Shown piece after piece: positions 41,868-52,710 of a stretch of DNA of 64,000 nt. The translations under genes were made by a program, and so were the position numbers. The notes below the pieces were generated by a model. It had not been told where the DNA came from, did no database searches, and worked only from the letters and a program-made list of their open reading frames with translations. The DNA is taken from positions 2,136,527-2,200,526 of the forward strand of contig OY986967.1 in assembly GCA_963920575.1 (NCBI GenBank). The letters are read 5' to 3'. The DNA is from Narthecium ossifragum (Eukaryota > Streptophyta > Magnoliopsida > Dioscoreales > Nartheciaceae). Position 1 is the first letter of the stretch. Each line of letters begins with the position of its first letter.

Positions 41868-43532
41868 ATGCCGCCTCGAACCAGAGCTAACCGTGCTCGA
41901 CGGCCGCCTAGTGTATCTCCACCGCCGCCGCCGCCCAGAAGACGAGGCCGGCCTCCTGTCAACGAGGGGTCTCCCCTGCGGGAACAAGGGGTCTTGCAGG
42001 CAACCATCGTTGATCTTCAACGACAGGTGGCTGCCCTCCAGTTACAACATCAGGATCGAGATAGGATGCCATCGCTGGAGGAGGAAGAGGAGTTGTCTTC
42101 GGATGAGTCCTCCTTTCAAAACATGTACGCCGACCCACCCCCCTTTCGACGCCATAACCAGCGGAATCGTGCCATGGATTACGGATTCAAGGTGGACATA
42201 CCTGAATTCGCGGGAGGACTTCAACCCGAGCTTTTCATGGACTGGCTTCATCAAGTGGAGCGTATTTTCGAGTTTCGGGAAGTTCCTGACGACATCAAGG
42301 TGAAGTTGGTGTCTATCAAGTTGAAGGGACAAGCTTCAGCATGGTGGGAACAACTGAAGAGGGTTCGTGAGAGGCAGCAGAAGAGCAAGATCCGAAACTG
42401 GGAGAAGATGAAGAAGAAGTTGAAGGAGCACTTCCTTCCGTTCGCATATACCCAATCCCTCTTCCAGAAACTGCATACTCTTCGCCAAGGTACGCGATCT
42501 GTTGAAGAATATACTGAAGAATTCTATCAGTTGCTTGCCAGGAACGACCTGTCGGAGACAGAGGAGCAGACGGTCGCTAGATACCTTGGAGGGTTGCGAC
42601 TACCTCTCCAGGACGCGCTGAGCCTTCACGCGTTGTGGACGGTGTCCGAGGCCTATCAGCGGGCGTTGACGGCGGAGACCCAGCAAGCGCGGGCGCCTGC
42701 CATGGGACGGACGCCGCAACCACCTCCAGCACCACTGAATCCGATCCCGCTAGTGAAGCCGTCGGGTCCCCGTCCCGTTCCCCCAAATCCGGCATCAGGA
42801 TCCACCTTCAGGTGCTTCCGTTGTGGAGAAGTAGGCCATCGGGCCTCGGACTGTAGCCTACCTGCCAGTCGACCAGGAAAGGCTCTGCTGATTGAGGAAG
42901 AAGCGGAGGAACAAGTGGTCCAGGCAGAGCCCGTCTTCGATGACTATGGCACTGAAGGAGAAGTTCTACACGGCGACGGCCCTGCGAACCTGGTCCTGCG
43001 GAGGAGCTTCTTGTCGTCCAAGGAGGAGGTCGACGACAACTGGATGCGGACCAAACTATTCCAAACGACGTGCACCATCAGCGGACGGATCAGCAAGCTG
43101 ATCGTGGACAGTGGAAGCTATGAGAACGTCATCGCGGATGAAGCGGTGACCAAGCTGCAACTGCCCACTGAGGTTCATCCAGTTCCGTACAGATTATCGT
43201 GGCTCAAGCGGGGCAGCGAGGTAAAAGTCGATAAACGCTGCCTGGTATCCTTTTCCATTGGTTCCACCTATCAGGATAGCGTATGGTGTGATGTGGTGAC
43301 CATGGATGCTTGCCACCTCTTGTTGGGCCGGCGCTGGCAATATGATCGTTCTGTCATCTACGACGGTCGGAAGAACACCTATACATTGCAGGTCAACAAG
43401 AAACGGGTGACTCTAGCGCCGAGACGTGAGGAGCGGCGACCCAAGCCCAAGGAAGGCCGAACTCTGACTATGCTGTCATGGTCACACTCTCTGGAGGGGC
43501 CCTACCAAGTTCGGCGCCCAACCCAAGTGTAG
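41868..43532 (+). CDS. Gag-protease protein of the TR-GAG element, 554 aa
   Basis: An intact frame of 554 residues. A basic, proline-rich start (PPRTRANRARR) and a coiled-coil-like stretch lead into a retrotransposon gag capsid domain (about 95-240: WLHQVERIFEFREVPDD, KVKLVSIKLKGQASAWWEQL, LKEHFLPFAYTQ, RYLGGLR). It continues with a CCHC knuckle CFRCGEVGHRASDC and an aspartic protease of gypsy type with active site VDSGSYENVIADE and a LLLGRRWQYDRSVIYDG flap region. The ATG at 41868 is 43 bases after the LTR. It should package element RNA and process gag, with RT from another element. It ends 95 bases before the 3' LTR. The intact frame together with moderate LTR divergence suggests relatively recent activity. 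Confidence 0.92.
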   Translation: MPPRTRANRARRPPSVSPPPPPPRRRGRPPVNEGSPLREQGVLQATIVDLQRQVAALQLQHQDRDRMPSLEEEEELSSDESSFQNMYADPPPFRRHNQRNRAMDYGFKVDIPEFAGGLQPELFMDWLHQVERIFEFREVPDDIKVKLVSIKLKGQASAWWEQLKRVRERQQKSKIRNWEKMKKKLKEHFLPFAYTQSLFQKLHTLRQGTRSVEEYTEEFYQLLARNDLSETEEQTVARYLGGLRLPLQDALSLHALWTVSEAYQRALTAETQQARAPAMGRTPQPPPAPLNPIPLVKPSGPRPVPPNPASGSTFRCFRCGEVGHRASDCSLPASRPGKALLIEEEAEEQVVQAEPVFDDYGTEGEVLHGDGPANLVLRRSFLSSKEEVDDNWMRTKLFQTTCTISGRISKLIVDSGSYENVIADEAVTKLQLPTEVHPVPYRLSWLKRGSEVKVDKRCLVSFSIGSTYQDSVWCDVVTMDACHLLLGRRWQYDRSVIYDGRKNTYTLQVNKKRVTLAPRREERRPKPKEGRTLTMLSWSHSLEGPYQVRRPTQV

Positions 43533-43627
43533 AGTTCTGATACTGTTAATGTGCGACGTCTGGGTACACACAGAGGGGTTCAGTGCGAGCCAGACTCGAG
43601 GACGAGTCCTTTCCACCCAGGGGAGGA

Positions 43628-44154
43628 TGATGCAGGATAAAATCCGGGTAACCCCGACCGTCGGACGGGCGTAACTTTCGATCCGGGTGTCCGATCGGGG
43701 CGTATGACCAGTCGAAACGATCGGGTCGACGAGCACGTCATTTATCGTCAGAGATCTTTGATCTCTCCACGATGGCTTGTCGAATCGCCAAATTCCATCT
43801 CCTTTTGCTCTAAATCTCAGTTTTAGTGAAAACTTTCCTTTTATGATAGTTTTATCGGTTTCTATTTTTGGCAAATTCCTAGTTTGAGTAGGATTTCTAA
43901 TTTCTTTTAAATTCCGAATTTAATTTCAGTTTTAGGACTTGGATTAGGGATTGGTTGGTTGAGTCCATGTTTTAGTTGAGTTGGTCTTTCCTTAAACCTA
44001 TAAAAGGAGGCCTAGGGTTTGTAAAGAATCAGTTTTTGATGAATAAGAAAATAGGGTTTTTGGTTTCTTCCTCTATAGAAATCTGGTGATCTCTCCCATA
44101 GAGTTTGGTTGTCTCTTCCATTGAGAGGCCATCTTCCACGTTTACCCTGCGCCA
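43628..44154 (+). repeat. 3' LTR of the TR-GAG element
   Basis: A 527-bp terminal repeat matching 41298-41825, ending CTGCGCCA and followed by target duplication TCAAG. Confidence 0.93.
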
Positions 44155-44962
44155 TCAAGGCGGAGGAGTCGTAGCCATTTTTGATGAGATACCTTATCTC
44201 AAGCTCTTCCTCTCCAAGTATTGCGCCAACTACACAACGGTCGGGCCGACGTACAAGACTGGCGGATTTGGATTCGTGAGTGGCGAATGGCGATGATTGT
44301 TAGATTACAATTTTCTCCCAAAGCTCTTAACCATATATATAGCAGATCGATAATGTTGTCATGGATGCCTTCATCTTCTGTAGGTTCTCCCGAAAGGGTC
44401 TCCTCTGTTGTCCGACCTTTCATGGGCGGTGCTCAACGTGACGGAGGGAGACAGGATGAAAGAGATCGAAAGGAAATGGTTCGGCGATCAGACGACATGC
44501 CCAAGCGAAGGCTACAGCCCCAGCTCCTCAAGCCTCGACTTTAAGAGCTTTGGCGGCCTCTTCCTCCTGTCCGGACTCGTCTCCTTCCTCGCACTCTTGA
44601 TCTATCTCACCATGTTCATATACATGAACTGGAAGGAGTTGAGAGGTGTCGCCTTTGGTGGCTCCTTGTGGGCAACAATGGCTTCCTGGGCTCGACATTA
44701 CGATAAAATAGATCTCAGTTCTCACACTTTCAAGAAGAAGGATTCGACCTATGTCGTCAACGGGCAAGCGGGCAATGGATCGAGCGTGCCAACATCTGAT
44801 GGCACACAGACGCCGACAAGCATATCGGAGTTGTCAGACGTGACCTTCTGCCCAACAACAGCGCCGATCAGTCCCTCTAGAGAGCTTGGTGACCAACCGA
44901 GAGAGATGCTAGAAGACGTTGCTCCTGTAGAGTTACTTGAGGTCACGAGGCCCGGAGAATGA

Positions 44963-45228
44963 ATACGTTGTCTACTATTTTTCTTCCCAATTAGTTGCAC
45001 TGAGTGTTACCCTCCTAACTATATAGAAGGATAAATCCTCAACATATATATTGATCTCTACAAATGATCAGATTGATCTGCAGGTGTGCACCATTCGATA
45101 GCATATTGAACTCCATAATGTTTCAGCACCAGACAGTATATATAGTTCCAATTAATATATTCATGTGTGTAGGTTTATATTTGTAATATTTTACATGTTT
45201 AGGTAATTTCTTTTCATGTACATGTGTG

Positions 45229-45259
<31 letters not shown>

Positions 45260-45305
45260 AGGAGCAATGACGGTTAACATGCATTAATTCATATCCCCTA
45301 AGTTT
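44963..45305. repeat. GLR D 3' flank
   Basis: It matches the flank of GLR A to about 45230, then a (TA)n run, then sequence (GGAGCAATGACGGTTAAC) that recurs at 51550. That recurrence marks the left part of the insertion complex ending at 52164. The LINE target copy is 45286-45305. Confidence 0.75.
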
Positions 45306-48300
45306 TTTTGATTAGTTGAGCCAAATGGCTAGGTAACCAAAGAGAAAATAAAACAAGAGTACAAGAAGACCTCATATGTGGGGAACTAACATGTTCGCCC
45401 AAACTGAGGTCGCCAAAGCATCAGCCTCGGAATTGAATTCCCGAGGTATATGAACAAACGAGATCTTGGAGAACTGAGAAGCAAGTCGCCAAAGAGAAAG
45501 CATGAGATCGCGAAGTGTTTGAGGCCACGCGAACTTGCCAGTAACATATCCAACACCGAGCAGAGAATCAGACTCGAGCACGATGGAAGACACCCCTCGC
45601 CTCCGAGCTTCCTGAAGGCCCCCCTTCATAGCGAGAATCTCGGCTTGCACCACGCAAGACACAGTTCCTCTCGCCGCCCAGGACCAAGTCGGATTGCAAC
45701 CGTCAGGAAACAAAATTGCAGCAAGCCCTGCATCACTCCCTCTGACCGCGGCATCCGAACGGAGGACCGGCGACGCATCCAAGCAAGCAGGGGGGTGGGA
45801 ATGAACTCTCGGCAAATGAGAAACAGAAAACTCTCTTGCTTGCCTTGTGATGAGCCTTGCCAGAGTGTCCGGCGCGAGCATTTGATTATCAAAGAATCCT
45901 GCGTTGCGATCCTTCCACAGCCACCATAATGTATATCCAACCCATGTTTTGGAATCCGATGAGGTGGATCTCGGGGATGAGCTGAGAAGGTTGAGGCATG
46001 CATCAAAAGAATCGGGGATGGCTCGGCCAAAAGAAGTCCTCGCCCAAACCTCTTGGGAGACAGGGCAACTGAAGAAAAGATGAAAAGGGGATTCGATGTC
46101 GCCTCTGCACCTCAAGCAAACAGGTTCCAAGGCACACCCAATGGAGTGAAGAAAGCTGGCGGTGATGATCTTCCCATGGAAGAGTCTCCAGAGAAAAAAC
46201 TTCACACGCGGCCCCACTGGCGCTTTCCAAAGATTAAGCCATCCTGCGCTACACTCTTCTCCATTCCAACGTGCTGAGCGCTCATTGGCGAGCCAGTTGT
46301 AGATGGAGGCCGTGGATATCTCCCCACTCGCAGAAAATGTCCACACTGGTCTGTCGAGCTCTCCTCCATCTACCCGGACATCTTGGATCATCTTCATCAA
46401 ATCAGGGTGGAAGAGCTGTCGTAGCAAATCCTCGCGCCAACGTCCGGAGTGGTCAAGCAACTCCGAAACATGAAGATCTGTAGGAAGTAGGACAGAAAAC
46501 AAGGCAGGGGATCTGGAGAGAGGGTAGTCGAGAACCCACCGATCAAAGAGGACGTTAACTTTGCCATGGACTGCCGGGGCCCAAAGGATGCCCTCCTGAA
46601 GCTTCCTCGCAGCGGAACATGTGCGGCGCCAATGCCCGGAACTCCTCGACGGTGGGTTGCCAAAAGGTAAGATACCCTTCCACTTGTATTTGGATCTAGT
46701 GATTCTAGCCCAAGTTGAGGCCGGCGAGATGCAAAGACTTGCCGCTCTCCTGATGCGCAGTGTGTCTTACCAAATATCAAAGTGCCGTAGCCCGAGCCCT
46801 CCTGCTTCTAGCGGCGAACAGACAGTAGCCCACGCTACACGGCCTGCTTTCTTACCACTCCAGAGAAAATTTCTGCAAATAAATTCCAGATCTGCTAACA
46901 CATATTTAGGGACATGAGTTGCCATCAATAGGTGCGTTGGCGTAGCTTGAAGCACGGATTTGATGAGGGTGATGCGTCCCGCTCCTGCCAGCTTCAATGA
47001 AGACCAGTCGCTAAAGCGCTTTTGGAAAGTCTCCACCAGATCATTAAAAGCTTCCTTCTTGAGTCGTCCTCCATCAATCGGGACTCCCAGGTATTTAAGA
47101 AATCCTTGCGCCTCCGTAATCTTTAGAATTCGACATAGTCGCAGACGTCTCTCCGCGTCGACACTGGGAGAAAATCTAACATGCGATTTTGTCTGATTGA
47201 TTTGAAGGCCAGAGAGATGAAAGAATTCCTCCAGAATGTGCATGATCTTGTGGGCTTCCTCCGGCGAGGCCTTAGTCACCAACAAGCAGTCGTCGGCGAA
47301 GAGAAGATGCGAGTAGACTTCCCTATCTCCATAGAACTTCACACCCTTGAGCTTTGTCTTCAAGAGCTGTGACAAGACCTCCTGCACTAATAGGAAGAGG
47401 AAGGAAGAGATGGGATCACCTTGGCGGATTCCCCTGGATGCATTGAATAAGCCAGTCACCCGTCCGTTAACAATGAGGGCGAAGCGAGAGGAAGAGAGAC
47501 AAGCGTGGATCCAATTGCGCCACTGCAGTGGAAAATTCATCCGCTCCATGACTTGAAGAAGGAAGGACCACCTTACGCTGTCGTAGGCGGACTGGATATC
47601 GACCTTCACCGCCATTAGAGCACGCGTCCTAGGTGCACGATGAAGGGAATGAAGCAGCTCCTGTGCAGCGGAGACATTGTCGAAGATCGTGCGCCCATGG
47701 ACGAAAGCGGACTGCTCCGGACCGATAAGATCTCCAACCACGCTGCGAAGACGATTAGCGAGAATTGAAGAGATTAATTTGTAACTTACATTACACAGGC
47801 TTATGGGTTGGTAATCTTTAATCCGCCGGGGATTGGCCACTTTTGGGATGAGTGAGACGAAGGTCTCGTTCCAGTGTGGAGGGAGCCTGGCTGAAGCAAA
47901 GAAGCCTTGTATAAGCTGGATGAAGTCAACTCGGATGATGCTCCAGAACTTGAGGTGGAATTCAATGGGAAGCCCGTCGGGACCAGGGCACTTGTCATTC
48001 CCCATAGCCTTCATTGCAGCAATAATTTCGTCCTCAGTCACGACAGCAAGGAGATCAGCGTGGGAGTCATCACTTAAACTTGGAAGAGCAGGAAGCATGA
48101 GATCTTCATTGGTGCCGGGTTCAGTCCAAAGCATCTTGAAGTGGTTCACCATTGCTTCAGCAACAGCATCATGGGAAGAGAGGATCGTCCCATCGTCAGC
48201 GACAAGCTCGGTGACCCGTGATCGATGTTGGCGACGTTTGGCTAGATTGTGGAAGAAAGACGTGTTACGATCACCCGAAGACACCCAGGATCGTCGGAAT

Positions 48301-51300
48301 CTCTTGCTGACAAACTCCTCTTGTCGGAGAAGAGAGGCGATGTGGCGGTTCTCCGTACATCGAAGCTCGATCTCCTCCTCCTCAGTCAATAAGCCGAGTT
48401 CCTCTTTTTCATACAGGATGGCGAGGATGTTCTCTGTTGCAGCCCCTGATTTGAAGAGGTCAGCCTCGTCGCGTCGATTCCAAGTCTTCAAGGTTTGCTT
48501 GAGCTCAATCAGCTTGGAGGCAACTTGGAACTGCTTTGCTCCCCGGTGTGGCCTGCTCCATACCCGCTTGACCAGCGCAGCAAACTCCTTGTCCCGAAGC
48601 CAGAAGTCTTCAAGTCGAAAAGCCGTTGGTCCAGGGGGGCGCGGGTCAGGCTCAACAGTTAGCAGCAGGGGATTGTGATCAAAGTTGTATCTAGGTAGGT
48701 GACGAATCGAAGCATTAGGGAAGGCTTGTCGCCAAGCTTCGTTGCCCAAGCCTCTATCAAGCCGCTCCAGGATCCTTGCTCTACCTCCTCTCTTGTTGGA
48801 CCAGGTAAACGTTGGGCCGATGAAACCCAAATCTACCAGCTTGGACAAAGACAGAAAGAGGAGGAATTCTCTCACGCCACGATCAAGAAAGAAGGGTCGC
48901 CCTCCTCGCTTCTCCGAAGGGGAGGAGATAACGTTGAAATCGCCGATTACTAGGTGCGGTCCCTCCGTCCAACAAGCACGACTCTTGCCACAGCGGTACA
49001 CGACCTCGGCTATTACGCGCGGCATAGACGCAAGAAATCCGAACCTGGTTACCCCTGGGGTTAGTCCAGATGCCATGAATGGCCTGGCGGGACACGTTGG
49101 CAAAGGAGATCAGCCCCCAATTCAGCCTCCACGCCGCGAATATCCCACCACGGCGCCCGTGGCAAGGGACGAGGAAAGAATCCCAGCCTATTCCAAGACT
49201 ATTAGTGAGACTGGCGTGACCCTGTTCAGAAATCCCAACCTCTTGGAGAAGAAGAAGGTTGGGGGAGTAGCGAGCAAGTAGCCACCGGCAGATTCGACGG
49301 AGTTTCCGGAGACCCACCCCTCGACAGTTCCAGGAGAGAACCAACATGGATGACCAATGGCGGCACCTCCCGGAAGACCAAGCTCCGCCAGCAGCGTGGT
49401 ATCCTCAACATCTTCAGCCTCCTCAGCATCATCTTCATCAGATTCATCCAGATCCCCTCCTATCTCATTGTTCAGGTTCGAGGGGAGGAAAGAAGCAAGC
49501 AGATCACCAAATCCCTTCAAGTGTATAGCCTCCAACCCCTCCCGCGAAAGATTAGACTCTGGTGGTGGGAGTGGAGGGTTCCCCACAAGAGGATCAAGCT
49601 CACCAACCAGCGGTGGAGGATTCTCGGATGCCACCCTCATTGACGTGGCACATCATGAGGAGTAGTCAAAGCAGGAGTGATCTCAAGGCAAGGTTGAGAA
49701 CACACAAAAACCACGGTGGGCTCCACCGTATTTGTCTCATGAAAAGCAAGGTCAGAGCCCACCTGCTCCTCATTAATGAGGTGCAGGGTGTCCTCTTCTC
49801 CAGCAAAGCTCTCTGCTGGAACGCCTGCATCAGGGCCAGGGTCGTATCCCACAGCTGGCGCTAGGGTGGCCTGAAGGGAACCCAACTCTGAATTCAAACC
49901 CTGCAGCTCCTCAGGGGTAGCAGGTGCTGCCACAGAATCAGAGGGGGCCAAAAGAACGTTGTCTCCTGCTCCCACTCCACCAGCTGCTACAGGGGCTGCA
50001 TCAAGGCGACGGGGCGAATCAGCATTAAAGGACTGCGGCGCCTCATTAATGATCTGGTCAGGCGCCACAGCAGGGTTCAAATTCAAATTCTGCAAGTCCA
50101 CAGGAGCTGCAGGAGCTTGAGCCAATCCCAGCGCGTCGCCATTCCCCAATGTTTGACTGGGATCAACGACGAAAGCGTCCTGAATCCGGCGTCTTCTCCG
50201 TTGGCGCCGGCGGCGCAAGTTGGGGACGGGTGCAACAGCGGCTGCTACCAGCGTCGCTACCTCAGTAGGCGGCGAGTGGTCCGTTGCAGACTGAGGGCAG
50301 AAGTGACCTAAACAGCCACAGCCGCCGCAGATCTCCAGGCCCTCAAACACAAACTTCTGAAAGAACGAGTGTTCCGTTCCCTTGCGCTTAATCCATATAC
50401 CATCCTTCACTGGTTTATCCAAGCGGACTTGGACGCACACTCGGGCGAACCTACACCTGGACGCCGAAGCTGATGAGGTATCCACCTTCAGGGGCGTGCC
50501 AACCACGCTGGCGATCTCCAGAAGACGACCTTCCCAGTAATGGTCGACAGGAAGCCCGGGGAACTTAACCCAAACAGAGCGGAACAAGAGAGATTGCTCC
50601 CGAGGCCGGAAGTCATCTTGCCAGCAGAAGATGGTGAGAGTTCTGTCACCTAGTCGCCAAGGTCCGCCCGTGACCGCCTTCAGCCAGTCCTCCAATGATT
50701 TGAAGCGGACGACGAATAGCCCGTCGTCAACATCAGCCACTAGGGAAGGCTTGAAGGACGCCCAAAGACCCTCCACGCGTCGTCGAAACTCATCCAAGCG
50801 CATCCGTCCCTCCATCTTGACGTATACAGCATGTGCCCAGCATCTTCTATTTCGCTCCAGGTCATCTGCTTCGATCACTAAGATGTCTCCCTCCAGACAC
50901 GACCGAGAGAGAAGGTCACGTGGTGGGAAGAGGACTGCTCCTTCCGCCACCGTGCCGACAGGTGGGGCACGAGGCGAAGGATCCGATTCCGTCGGAGGAC
51001 CCACCGGAACTGCTGTCCTAGGAACCATTGTGGGGACTCCTAGGATCTGCTGGTATAATAGGTTTTGCATGGGTAGTTGGGAGGAGTAAAGAAAGTTTGG
51101 TGGATGAGAGTGAATGCTTGGGTGGAGAGAAAGGGAAGGATGAGGCCAGAATAAAGGCATAGGGGGAGGTGGTGGAGGGAGCGGTGGGGTCAGAGGAGGG
51201 GGGTACGAGGGTGGCGATGGTATGGGTGAAGAAGGGGCTGTTGAAAGCAGGGGAGGTTCCAAAGCAGGGGAGGGTGCAGGGACGAGGGATGAGAGGGGAG

Positions 51301-51425
51301 AGGGGAGTTCTCGAGGAGAAGAAGAGGCTGGGGTAGGAGGAGAGGCGGAGGTGGGGGAACCGTGATCCTGCGACGACGTTGTGGCGACGACGACAGAGGG
51401 GAGCCACCCATCCTCGCACAGCCTC
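45306..51425 (-). mobile_element. Nearly full-length plant L1-type LINE
   Basis: A 6120-bp element on the minus strand, bounded by a perfect 20-bp target duplication (AATTCATATCCCCTAAGTTT at 45286-45305 and 51426-51445). Its 3' end shows as a short T run at 45306. It has two coding regions: ORF1 (51427-49637) and ORF2 (49347-45372) with endonuclease, RT, zf-RVT and RNase H. The perfect duplication and few lesions point to a recent insertion. It has almost no 5' UTR, so it may be slightly 5' truncated. Confidence 0.94.
45372..49347 (-). pseudogene. LINE ORF2: endonuclease, RT, zf-RVT, RNase H (one frameshift, one stop)
   Basis: It begins LVLSWNCRGVG, the start of the apurinic-type endonuclease, and continues with HLVIGDFNVI. 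A frameshift near 49025 (after ISCVYA) moves into the frame used by the rest. RT follows, with KCPGPDGLP, FVSLIPKV, VKVDIQSAYDSVRW, GIRQGDPIS and the catalytic FADDCLL. A TAA near 46770 follows GLRHFDIW, but the same frame continues into the zinc-binding region (GPRVKFFLWRLFHGKI, CLRCRGDIESPFHLFFSCP) and an RNase H domain (SDAAVRGSDAGLAAI, LESDSLL, VHIPREFNSEADALA). Only two lesions separate it from an intact ORF2. Role: target-primed reverse transcription. Confidence 0.93.
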
Positions 51426-51427
51426 AA
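49637..51427 (-). CDS. LINE ORF1, DUF4283-type RNA-binding protein, up to 596 codons
   Basis: A minus-strand open frame running from the element's 5' end. The N-terminal 150 residues are proline/serine-rich low complexity. A DUF4283-like domain follows (about residues 185-340: AVYVKMEGRMRLDEFRRRV, VWVKFPGLPVDHYW), then a CCHC-like knuckle (CGGCGCLGHFC) and an acidic/hydrophobic tail. The start codon is uncertain because the frame is open to the boundary; the in-frame Met codons come later, so the first residues may be missing. It is expected to coat element RNA. Intact within what is seen. Confidence 0.85.
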   Translation of the reverse strand: MRLCEDGWLPSVVVATTSSQDHGSPTSASPPTPASSSPRELPSPLSSLVPAPSPALEPPLLSTAPSSPIPSPPSYPPPLTPPLPPPPPPMPLFWPHPSLSLHPSIHSHPPNFLYSSQLPMQNLLYQQILGVPTMVPRTAVPVGPPTESDPSPRAPPVGTVAEGAVLFPPRDLLSRSCLEGDILVIEADDLERNRRCWAHAVYVKMEGRMRLDEFRRRVEGLWASFKPSLVADVDDGLFVVRFKSLEDWLKAVTGGPWRLGDRTLTIFCWQDDFRPREQSLLFRSVWVKFPGLPVDHYWEGRLLEIASVVGTPLKVDTSSASASRCRFARVCVQVRLDKPVKDGIWIKRKGTEHSFFQKFVFEGLEICGGCGCLGHFCPQSATDHSPPTEVATLVAAAVAPVPNLRRRRQRRRRRIQDAFVVDPSQTLGNGDALGLAQAPAAPVDLQNLNLNPAVAPDQIINEAPQSFNADSPRRLDAAPVAAGGVGAGDNVLLAPSDSVAAPATPEELQGLNSELGSLQATLAPAVGYDPGPDAGVPAESFAGEEDTLHLINEEQVGSDLAFHETNTVEPTVVFVCSQPCLEITPALTTPHDVPRQ

Positions 51428-52164
51428 TTCATATCCCCTAAGTTTCTTTATATATATTCTCTAAGTTTGTTTTATATAAATCTGCATTAATTCATATCAA
51501 CCTAAGTTCTATTAATATTATTTTATACATACAATATCAATCTTATAAGGAGCAATAACGGTTAACCTGCATTAATTCATATCCCCTAAGTTTTTTTATA
51601 TATATTCTCTAAGTTTGCTTTTATATAAACATGCATTAATTCATATCAACCTAAGTTCTATTAATATTATCTTATGCAATATGCAAAGACTTATATTTAT
51701 TTTATATACCCTAAGTTAGACATATAATATTTTATTTTATATTTTATTGGCTATGTTTTATGGTGGCAGTGAACAAAAAGCTATGACCAACCTTCGAACC
51801 CTGGATCACCTACGGGTCAACACAGCCGTCTAACCAGACAAACTACAGGGAGTTTGTTAAAATTTTATATTAACAATAACTAAAAACTGTGCCAGGGGCA
51901 CAGGTGAGTACTAGTGCAATATATATGCAAAGACTTATATTTATATTTATTTTATATACCTTAAGTTAAACTTATAATATTTTATATTTTATTATATTGA
52001 CTATGTTTAATGGTGGCAGTAAACAAAAAGCTATGACCAACCTTCGAACCCAGAACCACCTACGGGTCAACACAGCCGTCTAACTAGACAAACTACAGGG
52101 AGTTTGTTAAAATTTTATATTAACAATAACTAAAAACTGTGCCAGGGGCACAGGTGAGTACTAG
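51426..52164 (+). mobile_element. Helitron-like sequence with two tandem 3' ends
   Basis: Each of two 250-bp-spaced copies ends with a 7-bp hairpin CTGTGCC-AGG-GGCACAG, seven bases, then CTAG followed by T (51887-51915 and 52137-52165). This is the Helitron 3' signature of a hairpin plus CTRR with insertion before T. The copies share GGTGGCAGT, ACCAACCTTCGAACCC, CACCTACGGGTCAACACAGC and TTTGTTAAAATTTTATATTAAC. After the second CTAG the sequence returns to the GLR spacer. A clear TC 5' end was not settled; TCTTATAAGGAGCAA near 51540 is one candidate. Confidence 0.6.
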
Positions 52165-52191
52165 TATATATATATGTTGCATATTGGTAAA

Positions 52192-52705
52192 TGATGCAGG
52201 ACAAGAAGATGAACCGGCGCTCCCAAAGCGATCATGACGCATCCGGAATCTGTCAATTCGAATCAGGTCTACGGACGACGGTATCCGATCGGGGCGTATG
52301 AGGTGTCAAAACGACCGGCTCGCCGAGTCCTACAAGAATCATCAGGTATCGACAGATCCACCGTGACCCAAGGCGTCTTGACCCCAAATTCCTTAAACGG
52401 ATGCACGAAAATTTACTTTTTAGTAAAACTTTCCTTTTTTGGCAGTTTTTTTTTAATTAGGACTTTCCATATTTGGCAGTTTCGGGATTAGTTTGATTGG
52501 TAGTTTGATTGAGGATTAGTTATTTGAGTCCATCTGTAAGTGGGTTTCTCCTTAGCTTATAAAAGGAGTTTTAGGGTTAGTAGTTGAACAGTTTTTTATT
52601 AATAAAATTTTAAGTAGTTTTCTCCTCTTGAGGATTCTGATTTTCTCTCCTATAGAGAGGACGGTTGTCTCTCCGACGAGAGACTTTCACGCTCACCCTG
52701 CGCCA
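52192..52705 (+). mobile_element. Solo LTR, TGATGCAGG family
   Basis: A solo LTR of 514 bp starts TGATGCAGGAC and ends CACCCTGCGCCA, with target duplication GTAAA at 52187-52191 and 52706-52710. It is the most diverged family member here in the first 200 bases. The empty site is visible in the duplicate spacer near 1450 (TTGGTAAAGAAG). Confidence 0.92.
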
Positions 52706-52710
52706 GTAAA

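Larger units (their letters stand above)
41298..44154 (+). mobile_element. Non-autonomous gag-protease LTR retrotransposon (TR-GAG type) in GLR D exon 4
   Basis: A complete element of 2857 bp flanked by TCAAG at 41293-41297 and 44155-44159. The LTRs are 41298-41825 and 43628-44154 (TGATGCAGG...CTGCGCCA), with about 15 differences by eye. The primer-binding site TGGTATCAAGAGC lies at 41829 and the polypurine tract AGGGGAGGA just before 43628. The internal region encodes only gag and protease; there is no room for RT, RNase H or integrase, so it must be mobilised by a partner. Family relatives are at 12693, 38204 and 52192. Confidence 0.94.
41218..44962 (+). pseudogene. GLR: GLR D: 3' fragment of a GLR gene split by an LTR element
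   Basis: Exon 4 resumes at 41218 (MKFNEQKLKGY...) directly after an LTR end, is interrupted at 41297 by the element 41298-44154, and continues at 44160-44275 (GGGVVAIFDEIPYLKLF). A GT-AG intron follows, then exon 5 at 44384-44962 with the S2 end, M4 and a tail ending TRPGE-stop. Removing the insert and one TCAAG copy gives an uninterrupted frame. Exons 1-3 and M3 are not in the window, because the left side is an LTR and then an assembly gap. The tail type is that of A and C. It is dead as it stands. Ages: the GLR copy first, then two independent retrotransposon insertions in the same exon. Confidence 0.9.

Noticed and set aside
45250..52164. One very large Helitron spanning the LINE
   Set aside because: The 3' ends are convincing but I could not fix a TC 5' end or any Rep/helicase sequence; only the terminal part is annotated.
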